Source: Stenotrophomonas bentonitica (GTDB taxonomy: Bacteria; Pseudomonadota; Gammaproteobacteria; Xanthomonadales; Xanthomonadaceae). From it: a stretch of DNA of 64,000 bases. Below are positions 26,001 to 34,617 of the stretch, piece after piece. Numbering within the stretch: position 1 is the stretch's first letter; every line of letters starts with the position of its first letter. The position numbers and the translations under genes are program-made. The notes beneath the pieces are model-generated. The model searched no databases and was not told the DNA's origin. It saw only the letters and a program-made list of their open reading frames with translations. The stretch is taken from NCBI RefSeq assembly GCF_002887735.1, contig NZ_PKQP01000002.1, positions 248,001 through 312,000 of the forward strand, given 5' to 3'.

Positions 26001-28373
26001 TCAGTTCCGCAGCGGCTTGCCGGTCTTGAGCATGTGCGCGATGCGGGCCTGGGTCTTTTCCTGCTGGGCCAGTTCGACGAAGTGCTTGCGCTCCAGCGTC
26101 AGCAGCCACTCTTCGTCCACCAGCGTGCCGCGATCCACTTCGCCACCGCACAGCACGGTGGCGATGCGCACGGCGATCTCGTAGTCGTACGGGCTGATGA
26201 AGCGGCCTTCCAGCATGTTGACCAGCATCATCTTGAACGTAGCGATGCCCACGTCGCCGGCGACCTGGATGCGGCGGGCCGGCATCGGCGGACGGTAGCC
26301 ACCTTCGGCCAGCGCCAGCACTTCGGCCTTGGCGATGTGCAGCGTCTCGAAGCTGTTGAACACCACCTTGTCGGTGGCGCGCATCAGGCCCAGTTCCTTG
26401 GCGTTGACCGCGGAGTTGGAAACCTTGGCCATCGCGACGGTTTCATAAGTCTTCTTCAGCTCGGCGAACACATCACCGCCCGGACCGGCCGCCTGCGAGG
26501 CGCGCACGGCCAGTTCCTTCAGGCCACCGCCGGCCGGCAGCAGGCCGACGCCGGCCTCGACCAGACCGATGTAGCTTTCCAGCGCGGCCACGCTCTTGGC
26601 GCTGTGCATCTGGAACTCGCAGCCACCGCCCAGGGCCAGGCCGCGCACCGCGGTCACCACCGGCACCAGCGAATACTTGATCGCCTGGCTGGTGCGCTGG
26701 AAGTTGTGCACCATCTCTTCGAACTGATCGACCTTGCCGGCCTGCAGCAGGCCGAGCGCGCCGGCCAGATCGGCACCGGCGGAGAAGGGTTCCTTCTGCT
26801 GCCAGATCACCAGGCCCTTGTAGTCCTGCTCGGCGCGCTTGATCGCTTCCTGCAGGCCGTTGAGCACGTGGTCGGACACGGTGTTCATCTTGGTTTTGAA
26901 GCTGACCACCGCGATGCCGTCACCGTCGTGCCACATGCGCACGCCGTCGTTTTCAAACACGGTTTCGCCCGGGCTGAAGTTCTCGCCCAGCAGCGGATCC
27001 GGGAAGCGCTGGCGCTGGTACACCGGCAGCGCCGAGCGCGGCAGCTTGGCATTGCGCGACGGGCTGTAGCTGCCCTCGGCGGCGTGCACGCCATCGCGGC
27101 CATCGAACACCCAATCCGGCAGCGGCGCATTGCTCATGCTCTTGCCAGCGACGATGTCGTCGGCGATCCACTGTGCGACCTGCTTCCAGCCGGCGGCCTG
27201 CCAGGTTTCGAACGGGCCCAGCGACCAGCCGTAGCCCCAGCGGATGGCCAGGTCGACGTCGCGCGCGGTCTCGGCGATGTCGGCCAGGTGGTAGGCGCTG
27301 TAGTGGAACAGGTCGCGGAAGGTCGCCCACAGGAACTGCGCCTGCGGGTGCTGGCTCTCGCGCAGCTTGGCGAACTTCTCGGCCGGGTTCTTGATCTTCA
27401 GGATCTCGACCACTTCCGGTGCGGCGGTGCGGTCGGCCGGACGGTAGTCCTGCTTCTCCAGATCCAGCACCACGATGTCCTTGCCGACCTTGCGGAAGAT
27501 GCCGGCACCGGTCTTCTGGCCGAGCGCGCCCTTGGCGATCAGCGCGTCCAGCCACTTCGGCGACTTGAAGAATTCATGCCACGGATCGTTGGGCAGGGTG
27601 TCGCCCATGGTCTTGATCACGTGCGCCATGGTGTCCAGGCCGACCACGTCGGAGGTGCGGTAGGTCGCCGACTTCGGGCGGCCGACCAGCGGGCCGGTCA
27701 GGCCGTCCACTTCATCGAAGCCCAGGCCGAATTCCTGCGTGTGGTGGATGGTGGACAGGATCGAGAACACGCCGATGCGGTTGCCGATGAAGTTCGGGGT
27801 GTCCTTGGCATACACCACGCCCTTGCCCAGGGTGGTGACCAGGAACGCTTCCAGGCCTTCCAGCACGGCCGCGTCGGTGGTGGTGGCCGGGATCAGCTCG
27901 GCCAGGTGCATGTAGCGCGGCGGATTGAAGAAGTGCACGCCGCAGAAGCGGTGGCGCAGCTGCTCGGGCAGCACGTCGGCGAGCTTGTTGATGCCAAGGC
28001 CGGAGGTGTTGGAGGCCAGCACCGCGTGATCGGCCACGAACGGGGCGATCTTCTTGTACAGGTCCTGCTTCCAGTCCATCCGTTCGGCGATGGCTTCGAT
28101 GATCAGGTCGCAGTCCTTCAACTGCTCCAGGCCGGTCTCATAGTTGGCCGGCGTGATCGCCTCGGCGTAGGACTTGCTGGCAAGCGGGGCAGGGCTGAGC
28201 TTGCCAAGGTTGGCAATCGCCTTGAGCACGATGCCATCGGCCGGACCTTCCTTGGCGGGCAGGTCGAACAGCACCGTGTCGACGCCGGCGTTGGTCAGGT
28301 GGGCGGCGATCTGGGCGCCCATGACACCGGCACCCAGCACGGCGGCACGGCGGACTAGCAGGGAATTGGACAT
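26001..28373 (-). CDS. 3-hydroxyacyl-CoA dehydrogenase/enoyl-CoA hydratase, dehydrogenase-first (FadN-like)
   Basis: A 790-residue fused beta-oxidation enzyme. The NAD-binding dehydrogenase domain comes first (LGAGVMG, residues 13-19; SNTSGLGINKLADVLP; HFFNPPRYMHL). The crotonase fold is C-terminal, with oxyanion-hole phrases KEPFSAGADLAG and RGLALGGGCEFQMHS. This order is opposite to E. coli FadB and matches Bacillus FadN in order and length. It pairs with the downstream thiolase and lies beside a PsrA-like fatty-acid regulator gene. Confidence 0.92.
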   Translation of the reverse strand: MSNSLLVRRAAVLGAGVMGAQIAAHLTNAGVDTVLFDLPAKEGPADGIVLKAIANLGKLSPAPLASKSYAEAITPANYETGLEQLKDCDLIIEAIAERMDWKQDLYKKIAPFVADHAVLASNTSGLGINKLADVLPEQLRHRFCGVHFFNPPRYMHLAELIPATTTDAAVLEGLEAFLVTTLGKGVVYAKDTPNFIGNRIGVFSILSTIHHTQEFGLGFDEVDGLTGPLVGRPKSATYRTSDVVGLDTMAHVIKTMGDTLPNDPWHEFFKSPKWLDALIAKGALGQKTGAGIFRKVGKDIVVLDLEKQDYRPADRTAAPEVVEILKIKNPAEKFAKLRESQHPQAQFLWATFRDLFHYSAYHLADIAETARDVDLAIRWGYGWSLGPFETWQAAGWKQVAQWIADDIVAGKSMSNAPLPDWVFDGRDGVHAAEGSYSPSRNAKLPRSALPVYQRQRFPDPLLGENFSPGETVFENDGVRMWHDGDGIAVVSFKTKMNTVSDHVLNGLQEAIKRAEQDYKGLVIWQQKEPFSAGADLAGALGLLQAGKVDQFEEMVHNFQRTSQAIKYSLVPVVTAVRGLALGGGCEFQMHSAKSVAALESYIGLVEAGVGLLPAGGGLKELAVRASQAAGPGGDVFAELKKTYETVAMAKVSNSAVNAKELGLMRATDKVVFNSFETLHIAKAEVLALAEGGYRPPMPARRIQVAGDVGIATFKMMLVNMLEGRFISPYDYEIAVRIATVLCGGEVDRGTLVDEEWLLTLERKHFVELAQQEKTQARIAHMLKTGKPLRN

Positions 28374-28397
28374 GTCGATAAGCCTTTGTTGTCTGGA

Positions 28398-28420
28398 AGC
28401 CGGTCAGCGCCCGGCTCTAC
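28398..28420 (-). repeat. GTAG REP element supplying a stop codon
   Basis: On the minus strand it reads GTAGAGCCGGGCGCTGACCGGCT. Its TAG (28419-28417) is the stop codon of the TetR-family gene. Confidence 0.75.
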
Positions 28421-29079
28421 GGGGTGGAAAGGGAGGACGTCGAAGCGCTCGAGGCCGCGCTGGCGCGGAATCCGGCTTCGGCGAAATGAATCAGTTCCTG
28501 GGCGGCATGGGCACGATGCGCCGCTTCGGTGACACCGGCGGGTCGCTTGATCAGGCCGAAGTCGGCCATGGCATAGGTCAGCGAGCCGGCGAGGAAATCC
28601 AGGCGCCAGTACAGCTCCTCCTTGCTGAGCTCCGGCACGCAGGCGGAGATCGCCTTGCCGAAGTCGCGCAGGACGTGGCCGTAATGGTCGGAAAGGAACT
28701 TGCGCAGGTTGTCGTTCTTCTCCGCGTAAGCGCGGGCGATGACGCGCACGAACGCGCCGCCGGTCTGGCGGTCCTGGGCCATGGCCAGGGCCGGCTCCAC
28801 GAAGGCGGCCAGCACCGGGCGCAGTTCACCGGGGTGCTCGCGGCGGGCGCTGTCCAGCTGGCTCAGCCGGGCCGAGGTCATTTCATCCATGCGGCGACGG
28901 AACACCTCGTTGACCAGGTTCTCCTTGGACCCGAAGTGATAGTTGACCGCGGCGATGTTCACATCGGCCTGGCTGGTGACCTGGCGCAGCGAGGTGCCCG
29001 CGAACCCGTGCAGGGCGAACAGTTCCTCGGCGGCGCCGAGAATGCGGTCCTTGGTGGAGAAGTGGGCAGGTTTGGCCAT
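28417..29079 (-). CDS. TetR-family fatty-acid regulator, PsrA-like
   Basis: 220 residues. The N-terminal HTH (RILGAAEELFALHGFAGTSL, then VNIAAVNYHFGSKENLVNEV) closely resembles Pseudomonas PsrA, a repressor of beta-oxidation genes released by long-chain acyl ligands. The C-terminal ligand domain includes ELYWRLDFLAGSLTYAMADF. The ATG at 29079 (MAKPAHF) is preferred over 29100, which would place the operator inside the gene. The gene precedes the fad operon on the same strand, with only 43 bp between them. The gene name psrA is a likely but unproven match. Confidence 0.85.
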   Translation of the reverse strand: MAKPAHFSTKDRILGAAEELFALHGFAGTSLRQVTSQADVNIAAVNYHFGSKENLVNEVFRRRMDEMTSARLSQLDSARREHPGELRPVLAAFVEPALAMAQDRQTGGAFVRVIARAYAEKNDNLRKFLSDHYGHVLRDFGKAISACVPELSKEELYWRLDFLAGSLTYAMADFGLIKRPAGVTEAAHRAHAAQELIHFAEAGFRASAASSASTSSLSTP

Positions 29080-29096
29080 GGGGCAGGGCAGTTCAA

Positions 29097-29112
29097 TCAA
29101 ACGATTGTTTGA
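29097..29112. promoter_or_regulatory. PsrA-type operator
   Basis: TCAAAC-GATT-GTTTGA is a near-perfect palindrome that fits the published PsrA consensus G/CAAAC(N2-4)GTTTG/C. It lies 18 bp upstream of the TetR-family start, so autoregulation is expected. The downstream fad genes would be controlled through read-through. Confidence 0.75.
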
Positions 29113-29252
29113 TATTAGACCCGTGGCTGCGCGTCCGCATTGTGCGGCGCAGCAGGAAGAGGGATTCGTTCATCCGCCGCTGTGTCGTGCCGGCCCGTGG
29201 CTGCCAAGCCCCGGAACTGCCTGAACGGGGCGCGCTACCCCGTCCGGTCCAC

Positions 29253-29278
29253 GCCTGCCACGCATGGCGTGGCACTAC
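29253..29278 (-). repeat. GTAG REP element upstream of ndk
   Basis: An inverted copy reading GTAGTGCCACGCCATGCGTGGC on the minus strand. It lies in the 321-bp gap between the TetR gene and ndk; the rest of that gap holds the operator and the terminator-like hairpin listed separately. Confidence 0.75.
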
Positions 29279-29327
29279 CGGAGATGGGGAGGACACGTTA
29301 GAATTGGCGCACGTATATCAGGCTAAG

Positions 29328-29352
29328 CCCGCGTTTTGACGCGGGTTTTTTT
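29328..29352 (+). terminator. Intrinsic terminator in the ndk leader
   Basis: The stem CCCGCG/CGCGGG is followed by seven T residues, 48 bp before the ndk ATG, with no plus-strand gene upstream. A TAGAAT box at 29299-29304 would start an RNA passing through it. It may be an attenuator, or the end of a very short RNA. Confidence 0.6.
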
Positions 29353-29400
29353 CATGTTAACCTCGGGCCGATCAAGTGGCCCGCCCAACGGAGTATTCCC

Positions 29401-29826
29401 ATGGCGCTGGAGCGCACCCTTTCCATCATCAAGCCGGACGCCGTCGCCAAGAACGTCATCGGTGAAATCTACGCCCGCTTCGAAAAGGCCGGCCTGAAGG
29501 TCGTCGCCGCCAAGTACAAGCAGCTGTCGCGCCGTGAAGCCGAAGGCTTCTACGCCGTGCACCGCGAGCGTCCGTTCTTCAACGCGCTGGTCGAGTTCAT
29601 GATCTCCGGCCCGGTGATGATCCAGGCGCTGGAAGGCGAGAACGCCGTGCTGGCCCACCGCGACCTGCTGGGCGCCACCAACCCGAAGGAAGCCGCCGCA
29701 GGCACCATCCGCGCCGACTTCGCTGAATCCATCGATGCCAATGCCGCCCACGGCTCGGACTCGGTTGAGAATGCCGCGATCGAAATCGCTTATTTCTTCG
29801 CCGCGACTGAAGTCGTCTCGCGCTGA
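29401..29826 (+). CDS. ndk: Nucleoside diphosphate kinase
   Basis: 141 residues, the usual subunit length. It transfers the gamma-phosphate from ATP to other NDPs through a phospho-His. The active-site His117 lies in [13 protein letters not shown]. The N-terminal [15 protein letters not shown] and central [12 protein letters not shown] are diagnostic. Its position before rlmN is conserved in gammaproteobacteria. Confidence 0.97.
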   Translation: MALERTLSIIKPDAVAKNVIGEIYARFEKAGLKVVAAKYKQLSRREAEGFYAVHRERPFFNALVEFMISGPVMIQALEGENAVLAHRDLLGATNPKEAAAGTIRADFAESIDANAAHGSDSVENAAIEIAYFFAATEVVSR

Positions 29827-29836
29827 GAGTGATGCC

Positions 29837-31042
29837 GTGAACGAGGTCGTACAGCCAACCGCCATCCCATCCGTGCTCGTTCCGGGCCCGGCTGTGGCCA
29901 AGCAGAACCTGCTCGACCTCGATCGCGAGGGTCTGGAGCGCTTCTTCGCCGAGACACTCGGCGAAGCGCGCTACCGTGCCCATCAGGTGATGAAGTGGAT
30001 CCACCATCACTACGTCACCGATTTCGATGAAATGACCGACCTCGGCAAGGCGCTGCGCGCCAAGCTCAAGCAGCATGCCGAGGTGCTGGTTCCGAACATC
30101 GTGTTCGACAAGCCCTCCGCCGACGGCACCCACAAGTGGCTGCTGGCGATGGGCACCGATGGGAAGAACGCCATCGAGGCCGTCTACATCCCGGACAAGA
30201 ACCGCGGCACCCTGTGCGTGTCTTCGCAGGTCGGCTGCGCGCTGAACTGCACGTTCTGTTCGACCGCTACCCAGGGCTTCAACCGCAACCTCTCCACCGC
30301 CGAGATCATCGGCCAGGTGTGGGTGGCGGCGCGCCATCTGGGCAACATCCCGCACAAGCAGCGTCGTCTCACCAACGTGGTGATGATGGGCATGGGCGAG
30401 CCGTTGATGAATTTCGACAACGTCGTGCGCGCCATGAGCGTGATGCGCGACGATCTGGGCTACGGCCTGGCCAACAAGCGCGTGACGCTGTCCACCTCCG
30501 GCCTGGTGCCGCAGATCGACCGCCTGTCCACCGAGAGCGACGTGTCGCTGGCGGTATCGCTGCATGCGCCCAACGATGCACTTCGCGAGACCCTGGTCCC
30601 GCTCAACAAGAAGTACCCGATCGTCGAGCTGATGGCCTCGTGCGCACGTTACCTGCGCGCCAACAAGCGCCGCGAATCGGTCACCTTCGAATACACCCTG
30701 ATGAAGGGCATCAATGACCAGCCCGAGCACGCCCGCCAGCTGGCGCGGTTGATGCGCCAGTTCGACAACGCCGTGCAGGCCTCGAACTCGGGCAAGGTCA
30801 ACCTGATCCCCTTCAATCCGTTCCCGGGCACGCGTTACGAGCGTTCCGGCGAAACCGAAATCCGCGCCTTCCAGAAGATCCTGCTCGATTCGCAGGTGCT
30901 GACGATGGTGCGGCGTACCCGTGGCGACGATATCGATGCCGCCTGTGGCCAGCTCAAGGGCCAGGTGATGGACCGTACGCGCCGCCAGGCCGAGTTCAAC
31001 AAAACGCTGCAGGACGGGAAAAACCGGGATGCCGCTGCCTGA
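29837..31042 (+). CDS. rlmN: Dual-specificity 23S rRNA/tRNA adenine-C2 methyltransferase
   Basis: A 401-residue radical SAM enzyme methylating A2503 of 23S rRNA and A37 of some tRNAs. The iron-sulfur cysteines form CX3CX2C (Cys134, Cys138, Cys141). [13 protein letters not shown] and the C-terminal [11 protein letters not shown] follow in the normal order. The start is GTG at 29837, 10 bp after ndk. An in-frame ATG at 29735 would lie inside ndk and adds an unrelated Arg/Ser-rich stretch. The end overlaps pilW. Confidence 0.94.
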   Translation: MNEVVQPTAIPSVLVPGPAVAKQNLLDLDREGLERFFAETLGEARYRAHQVMKWIHHHYVTDFDEMTDLGKALRAKLKQHAEVLVPNIVFDKPSADGTHKWLLAMGTDGKNAIEAVYIPDKNRGTLCVSSQVGCALNCTFCSTATQGFNRNLSTAEIIGQVWVAARHLGNIPHKQRRLTNVVMMGMGEPLMNFDNVVRAMSVMRDDLGYGLANKRVTLSTSGLVPQIDRLSTESDVSLAVSLHAPNDALRETLVPLNKKYPIVELMASCARYLRANKRRESVTFEYTLMKGINDQPEHARQLARLMRQFDNAVQASNSGKVNLIPFNPFPGTRYERSGETEIRAFQKILLDSQVLTMVRRTRGDDIDAACGQLKGQVMDRTRRQAEFNKTLQDGKNRDAAA

Positions 31043-31829
31043 TCGCCGATTGCCAGCCGTTGTTTTCTTCGCGCTGGCATTGGCCGGCTGTGGCAAACAG
31101 CAGGGGATCAAGCCGCCGTCCGGTCCACTCGAGGTCGCGCCGACCTACGAGGCCCGCGACAACCCCGAGATCCGCAAGCGGGTGAACTACCAGGACCAGA
31201 TGGTCCTGGCTGGCGAATCGCTGCGCGCGGGCGCCCCGGATGCCGCTGAGAAGCGGGTGCGGGCCGCGATGAAGATCGATGCACGCCGCCCCGAGGCCTA
31301 CATGCTGCTGGCGGCGATTGCCACCCAGCGCGGCAACGAGGCCGAAGCCGGGCGCCTGTACGGCAAGGCGGCCGAGCTGGCCCCCGAGCGCGGCGACGTT
31401 CTCAACAATTATGGTGCCTGGCTATGTGCTCATGGCCAGCCGGCCGAGTCGCTGGCCTGGTTCGACCGGGCGCTGCAGGCCCCGGGCTATACCACCCCGG
31501 CCTCCGCCCTGGCCAATGCCGGGGGCTGTGCACTGGACGCAGGCCAGCCCGCGCGGGCGGTTCGGGACCTCCGGCGGGCGCTTGAGATAGATCCCGTCAA
31601 TGCCTACGCGCTGGAGTCGATGGCCCGCAATGAGTACGCCGAAGGGCGTTATTTCGAGGCCCGCGCCTTTTCGCAACGGCGTTTGACGGCTGCACCGGCC
31701 ACACGTTCCGTGTTACAACTTGCCTCTCAAATCGAGGCGCGGCTTGGCGACAGCGTGGCATCCGGTCGCTATCTGCAGCGAATTCATGACGAATTTCCGC
31801 AGGATGCGGCACCTAATCCCCGGGGTTGA
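31029..31829 (+). CDS. pilW: Type IV pilus assembly lipoprotein PilW/PilF (TPR)
   Basis: 266 residues: a lipobox (LALAGC, Cys21) followed by about five TPR units. PilF/PilW is the outer-membrane pilotin needed for multimerisation of the PilQ secretin. The start ATG overlaps the rlmN stop by 14 bp. The rlmN-pilW-rodZ order supports the call. Confidence 0.88.
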   Translation: MPLPDRRLPAVVFFALALAGCGKQQGIKPPSGPLEVAPTYEARDNPEIRKRVNYQDQMVLAGESLRAGAPDAAEKRVRAAMKIDARRPEAYMLLAAIATQRGNEAEAGRLYGKAAELAPERGDVLNNYGAWLCAHGQPAESLAWFDRALQAPGYTTPASALANAGGCALDAGQPARAVRDLRRALEIDPVNAYALESMARNEYAEGRYFEARAFSQRRLTAAPATRSVLQLASQIEARLGDSVASGRYLQRIHDEFPQDAAPNPRG

Positions 31830-31835
31830 AGCATT

Positions 31836-32699
31836 GTGATTGATGACCAGACTGTGAACGCTTTTGATACTGCGGCCGGTTGCGGAGCTCGTCTTCGCCA
31901 GGCCCGGGAAGCGGCCGGACTGACCCTGGAGGCCGTGGGGCAGCAGCTGCGCATGCCGGTCCAGGTAGTGAAGTCCCTTGAAGAAGAGCAGTGGCAGCGC
32001 CTTGGCGCGCCGGTCTTCGTCCGTGGCCAGCTGCGCAGTTATGCCCGCCTGCTGAAGGTGGACATCGACGACATCCTCGAGCAGGCCCATATCGGGCCGA
32101 TCGTGCCGCCACAGCTGGTCAGCCATACCCATACCCCGCGCGCGCGCCGCATTGCCGAGAGCCTGGGCCGTCGCGTCCTGTATGTCGGCATCACCGCGGT
32201 GCTGGCCGTGCCGGTCTGGTTCGCCACCCGGGGTCATTTCGATGGCACTGCCACCACCCCGAACACCGCGTCGCTGGATGTGATCCCGGCGGCGGTCCCG
32301 GTGGCCGGCGGTGACGCCCCGGAAGCGGCCGCACCGGCGGCCGTCGAGGCGGCCAAGCCGTCTGCGCCGGCAGCGCCGTACCTGGCGTCGCTGACCCCGG
32401 TCCCGCGTCCGGCCGCCGCGCCGGCAGCGCCGGCTGGTGCACTGAGCCTGCAGTTCAAAGGCGACAGCTGGGTGGATATTTCCGGGCCCGACGGCACCAC
32501 CGTCGAAAAGGCCCTGATCAAGTCGGGCGAGACCCGCAGCTTCGCGCCAGGCCAGGTGGCCCGCATGGTGCTGGGCAATGCATCGGCGGTCGAGGTTCAG
32601 CAGGCCGGCACTATCGTCGACCTTTCGCCGTACCAGCGAGCCAACGTGGCACGCTTTACGGTATCCTCTGACGGCTCCGTGGTCCCAGTTTCGCACTGA
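31836..32699 (+). CDS. rodZ: RodZ-like cell-shape protein
   Basis: 287 residues: an N-terminal HTH (LRQAREAAGLTLEAVGQQLR), a single membrane helix near residues 113-130, a long Ala/Pro-rich periplasmic linker and a C-terminal DUF4115 domain with DSWVDISGPDGT. RodZ links MreB to the wall elongation machinery. Translation starts at GTG 31836, 6 bp after pilW. In many gammaproteobacteria ispG and hisS follow rodZ; here yfgM comes next. Confidence 0.9.
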   Translation: MIDDQTVNAFDTAAGCGARLRQAREAAGLTLEAVGQQLRMPVQVVKSLEEEQWQRLGAPVFVRGQLRSYARLLKVDIDDILEQAHIGPIVPPQLVSHTHTPRARRIAESLGRRVLYVGITAVLAVPVWFATRGHFDGTATTPNTASLDVIPAAVPVAGGDAPEAAAPAAVEAAKPSAPAAPYLASLTPVPRPAAAPAAPAGALSLQFKGDSWVDISGPDGTTVEKALIKSGETRSFAPGQVARMVLGNASAVEVQQAGTIVDLSPYQRANVARFTVSSDGSVVPVSH

Positions 32700-32758
32700 A
32701 CCGCGTTTCCCCAATCCAATTCAAATAGCTCCTCCTCATGGGCGGGGCGAGAGTACGC

Positions 32759-33397
32759 ATGGCGATCGACGACCTGCTCGACGAGCACGAACAAAGTGAA
32801 CGCGTCCGCGGCTGGCTGCGGAAGAACGGTGTCAGCATCCTCGCTGGCGTAGCCATCGCGATCGGTGGCATCTGGGGCTGGAAAGAGTGGCAGACCCGGC
32901 ACAGCAACAGCCTGGCTGGCGCCAACGTCCAATACCAGATCGTCCTCAAGAGCCTGGAAGAAAAGGATCTGGAGCAGGCCGCCAAGGGTGTGAAGGACCT
33001 GGAAAGCGGCAAGGCCAACATCTACGCTGATCTGGCTGCCCTGCAGCTGGCCAAGGCGCAGGTCGATGCCGGCAAGAACGAAGACGCGCTGGCAACCCTG
33101 CGCGCGATCAAGGCCGACCCCGAATTCAAGCCGGTGATCGAGCAGCGCGTTGCGCGCCTGCTGGTGGCCACCGGCAAGACCGAAGATGCGATCAAGCAGC
33201 TCGGTACCGCGACCGACAGCGCCAGCCTGGAAATCCATGGCGATGCACTGATGGCGCAGGGCAAGCGTGATGCCGCCCGCGAGCAGTATGAGAAGGCGCT
33301 CAAGACGCTGGACGTGGCAGCGCCCCAGCGGCGCCTGCTGGAAACCAAGTTGACGGATGCCGGTGGCACCGTCACCGATCCTGCGGAGTCGGTGTAA
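32759..33397 (+). CDS. yfgM: YfgM-type ancillary SecYEG translocon subunit
   Basis: 212 residues with a short cytoplasmic N-tail rich in acidic residues, one membrane helix (VSILAGVAIAIGGIWGW) and a periplasmic TPR-like domain. In E. coli YfgM associates with PpiD and SecYEG. The ATG at 32759 starts MAIDDLLDEHEQ, the conserved beginning; an upstream start at 32738 is less likely. The stop shares a base with bamB. Confidence 0.9.
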   Translation: MAIDDLLDEHEQSERVRGWLRKNGVSILAGVAIAIGGIWGWKEWQTRHSNSLAGANVQYQIVLKSLEEKDLEQAAKGVKDLESGKANIYADLAALQLAKAQVDAGKNEDALATLRAIKADPEFKPVIEQRVARLLVATGKTEDAIKQLGTATDSASLEIHGDALMAQGKRDAAREQYEKALKTLDVAAPQRRLLETKLTDAGGTVTDPAESV

Positions 33398-34605
33398 TGA
33401 ATCAGATGGTCATGATCAAGCGCGTTGCCACGGTTGCCCTGTTGGGCATGGCCCTGACCGGCTGCAGCACGATGAAGGGCTGGTTCGCCGGCAAAGATGC
33501 CGCGGCCAAGAAGGCACTGGAACCGGCCGAGCTGGTGAAATTCGATGCCACCGCCAAGGTCGACAAGATCTGGACGGCCAACGTCGGCAAGGGTGAGAAG
33601 CGCATCGGCGTCCGTCAGGGCCCGGTGGTCGCCGATGGTCGCGTCTACGCGGCCGCCATCTACGGTGGCGTGCATGCCATCGACCTGCAGACCGGCAAGA
33701 AGATCTGGACCTACGAACCGGCCAAGGTCAAGAAGCAGCCCAAGCTGCGTCTGTCCGGTGGCCCGGGCGTGGGTGACGGCCTGGTCGTCATCGGCACCCT
33801 GGATGGTGAAGTCATCGCGTTGAACGCGGCCGACGGCACAGAAAAGTGGCGTGCCAAGGTGCCGGGTGAAGTCATCTCCGCCCCGGCCGTGGGCCAGGGC
33901 ATGGTGTTCGTGCGCAGCAACGACGGTCGCGTGACCGGTCTGGATGCCGAGAACGGCACCCAGCGCTGGTTCAACCCGCGCGAGCTGCCGGCGCTGACCG
34001 TGCGTGGCAACGCGCCGGTCGTCACCGGCCCGGGCGTGCTGTTCATCGGCAACGACGACGGCTCCATCGCCGCGCTGGCCATGCAGGACGGCCGCACGCT
34101 GTGGGACCAGATGGTCGGCACCGGCGAAGGCCGTACCGAGCTGGAGCGCATGGCCGATATCGACGGCGCCCCGGTGCTGGAAGGCAATACGCTGTTCGTC
34201 AGCAGTTTCAAGAACCAGACCATGGCGATCGAAGGCCCGACCGGCCGTCCGCTGTGGGCACGTGATCATGGCGGCGCCGGTGGCGTGGCCCTGACCTCGG
34301 GCAATGTGTTCGTCACCGACAACAAGGGCGGCGTGTTCGGCCTGGACAAGGCCAGCGGTTCGGCCATGTGGTCGCAGATGGGCCTGGCCCGTCGTTCGCT
34401 GACCGGTCCGGTCATCCACGGCGATTACGTTGTGGTCGGTGATTACAAGGGGTATCTGCACTGGTTGCGGACCGATAACGGTGAGTTCGCGGCGCGCGCC
34501 AAGAGTGGCGGCGACGCCCTCCTGGCCCAGCCGGTAGCTGCCGATGGGATTCTGCTGGTGCAGAACGTTGATGGAAAGCTGACCGCGTTCCGGTTGGCAC
34601 AATAA
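33397..34605 (+). CDS. bamB: Outer-membrane assembly lipoprotein BamB
   Basis: 402 residues with a lipobox (MALTGC, Cys23) and an eight-bladed PQQ-like beta-propeller. Repeating units such as GRVYAAAIYGGVHAIDLQTG and GDGLVVIGTLDGEVIALNA are visible. It is part of the BAM complex that folds outer-membrane proteins. It overlaps yfgM by 1 bp and precedes der, a conserved arrangement. A second start (33406) is possible. Confidence 0.95.
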   Translation: MNQMVMIKRVATVALLGMALTGCSTMKGWFAGKDAAAKKALEPAELVKFDATAKVDKIWTANVGKGEKRIGVRQGPVVADGRVYAAAIYGGVHAIDLQTGKKIWTYEPAKVKKQPKLRLSGGPGVGDGLVVIGTLDGEVIALNAADGTEKWRAKVPGEVISAPAVGQGMVFVRSNDGRVTGLDAENGTQRWFNPRELPALTVRGNAPVVTGPGVLFIGNDDGSIAALAMQDGRTLWDQMVGTGEGRTELERMADIDGAPVLEGNTLFVSSFKNQTMAIEGPTGRPLWARDHGGAGGVALTSGNVFVTDNKGGVFGLDKASGSAMWSQMGLARRSLTGPVIHGDYVVVGDYKGYLHWLRTDNGEFAARAKSGGDALLAQPVAADGILLVQNVDGKLTAFRLAQ

Positions 34606-34617
34606 GGAGTTACCGCG

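Noticed and set aside
24813..28358. 1181-codon open frame on the plus strand opposite the beta-oxidation genes
   Set aside because: It is the antisense shadow of two clear enzymes in GC-rich DNA, rich in His/Arg/Gln/Gly with no domain.
29735..29836. Upstream ATG extension of rlmN
   Set aside because: It lies within ndk and adds an unrelated Arg/Ser-rich stretch; GTG 29837 gives the usual length.
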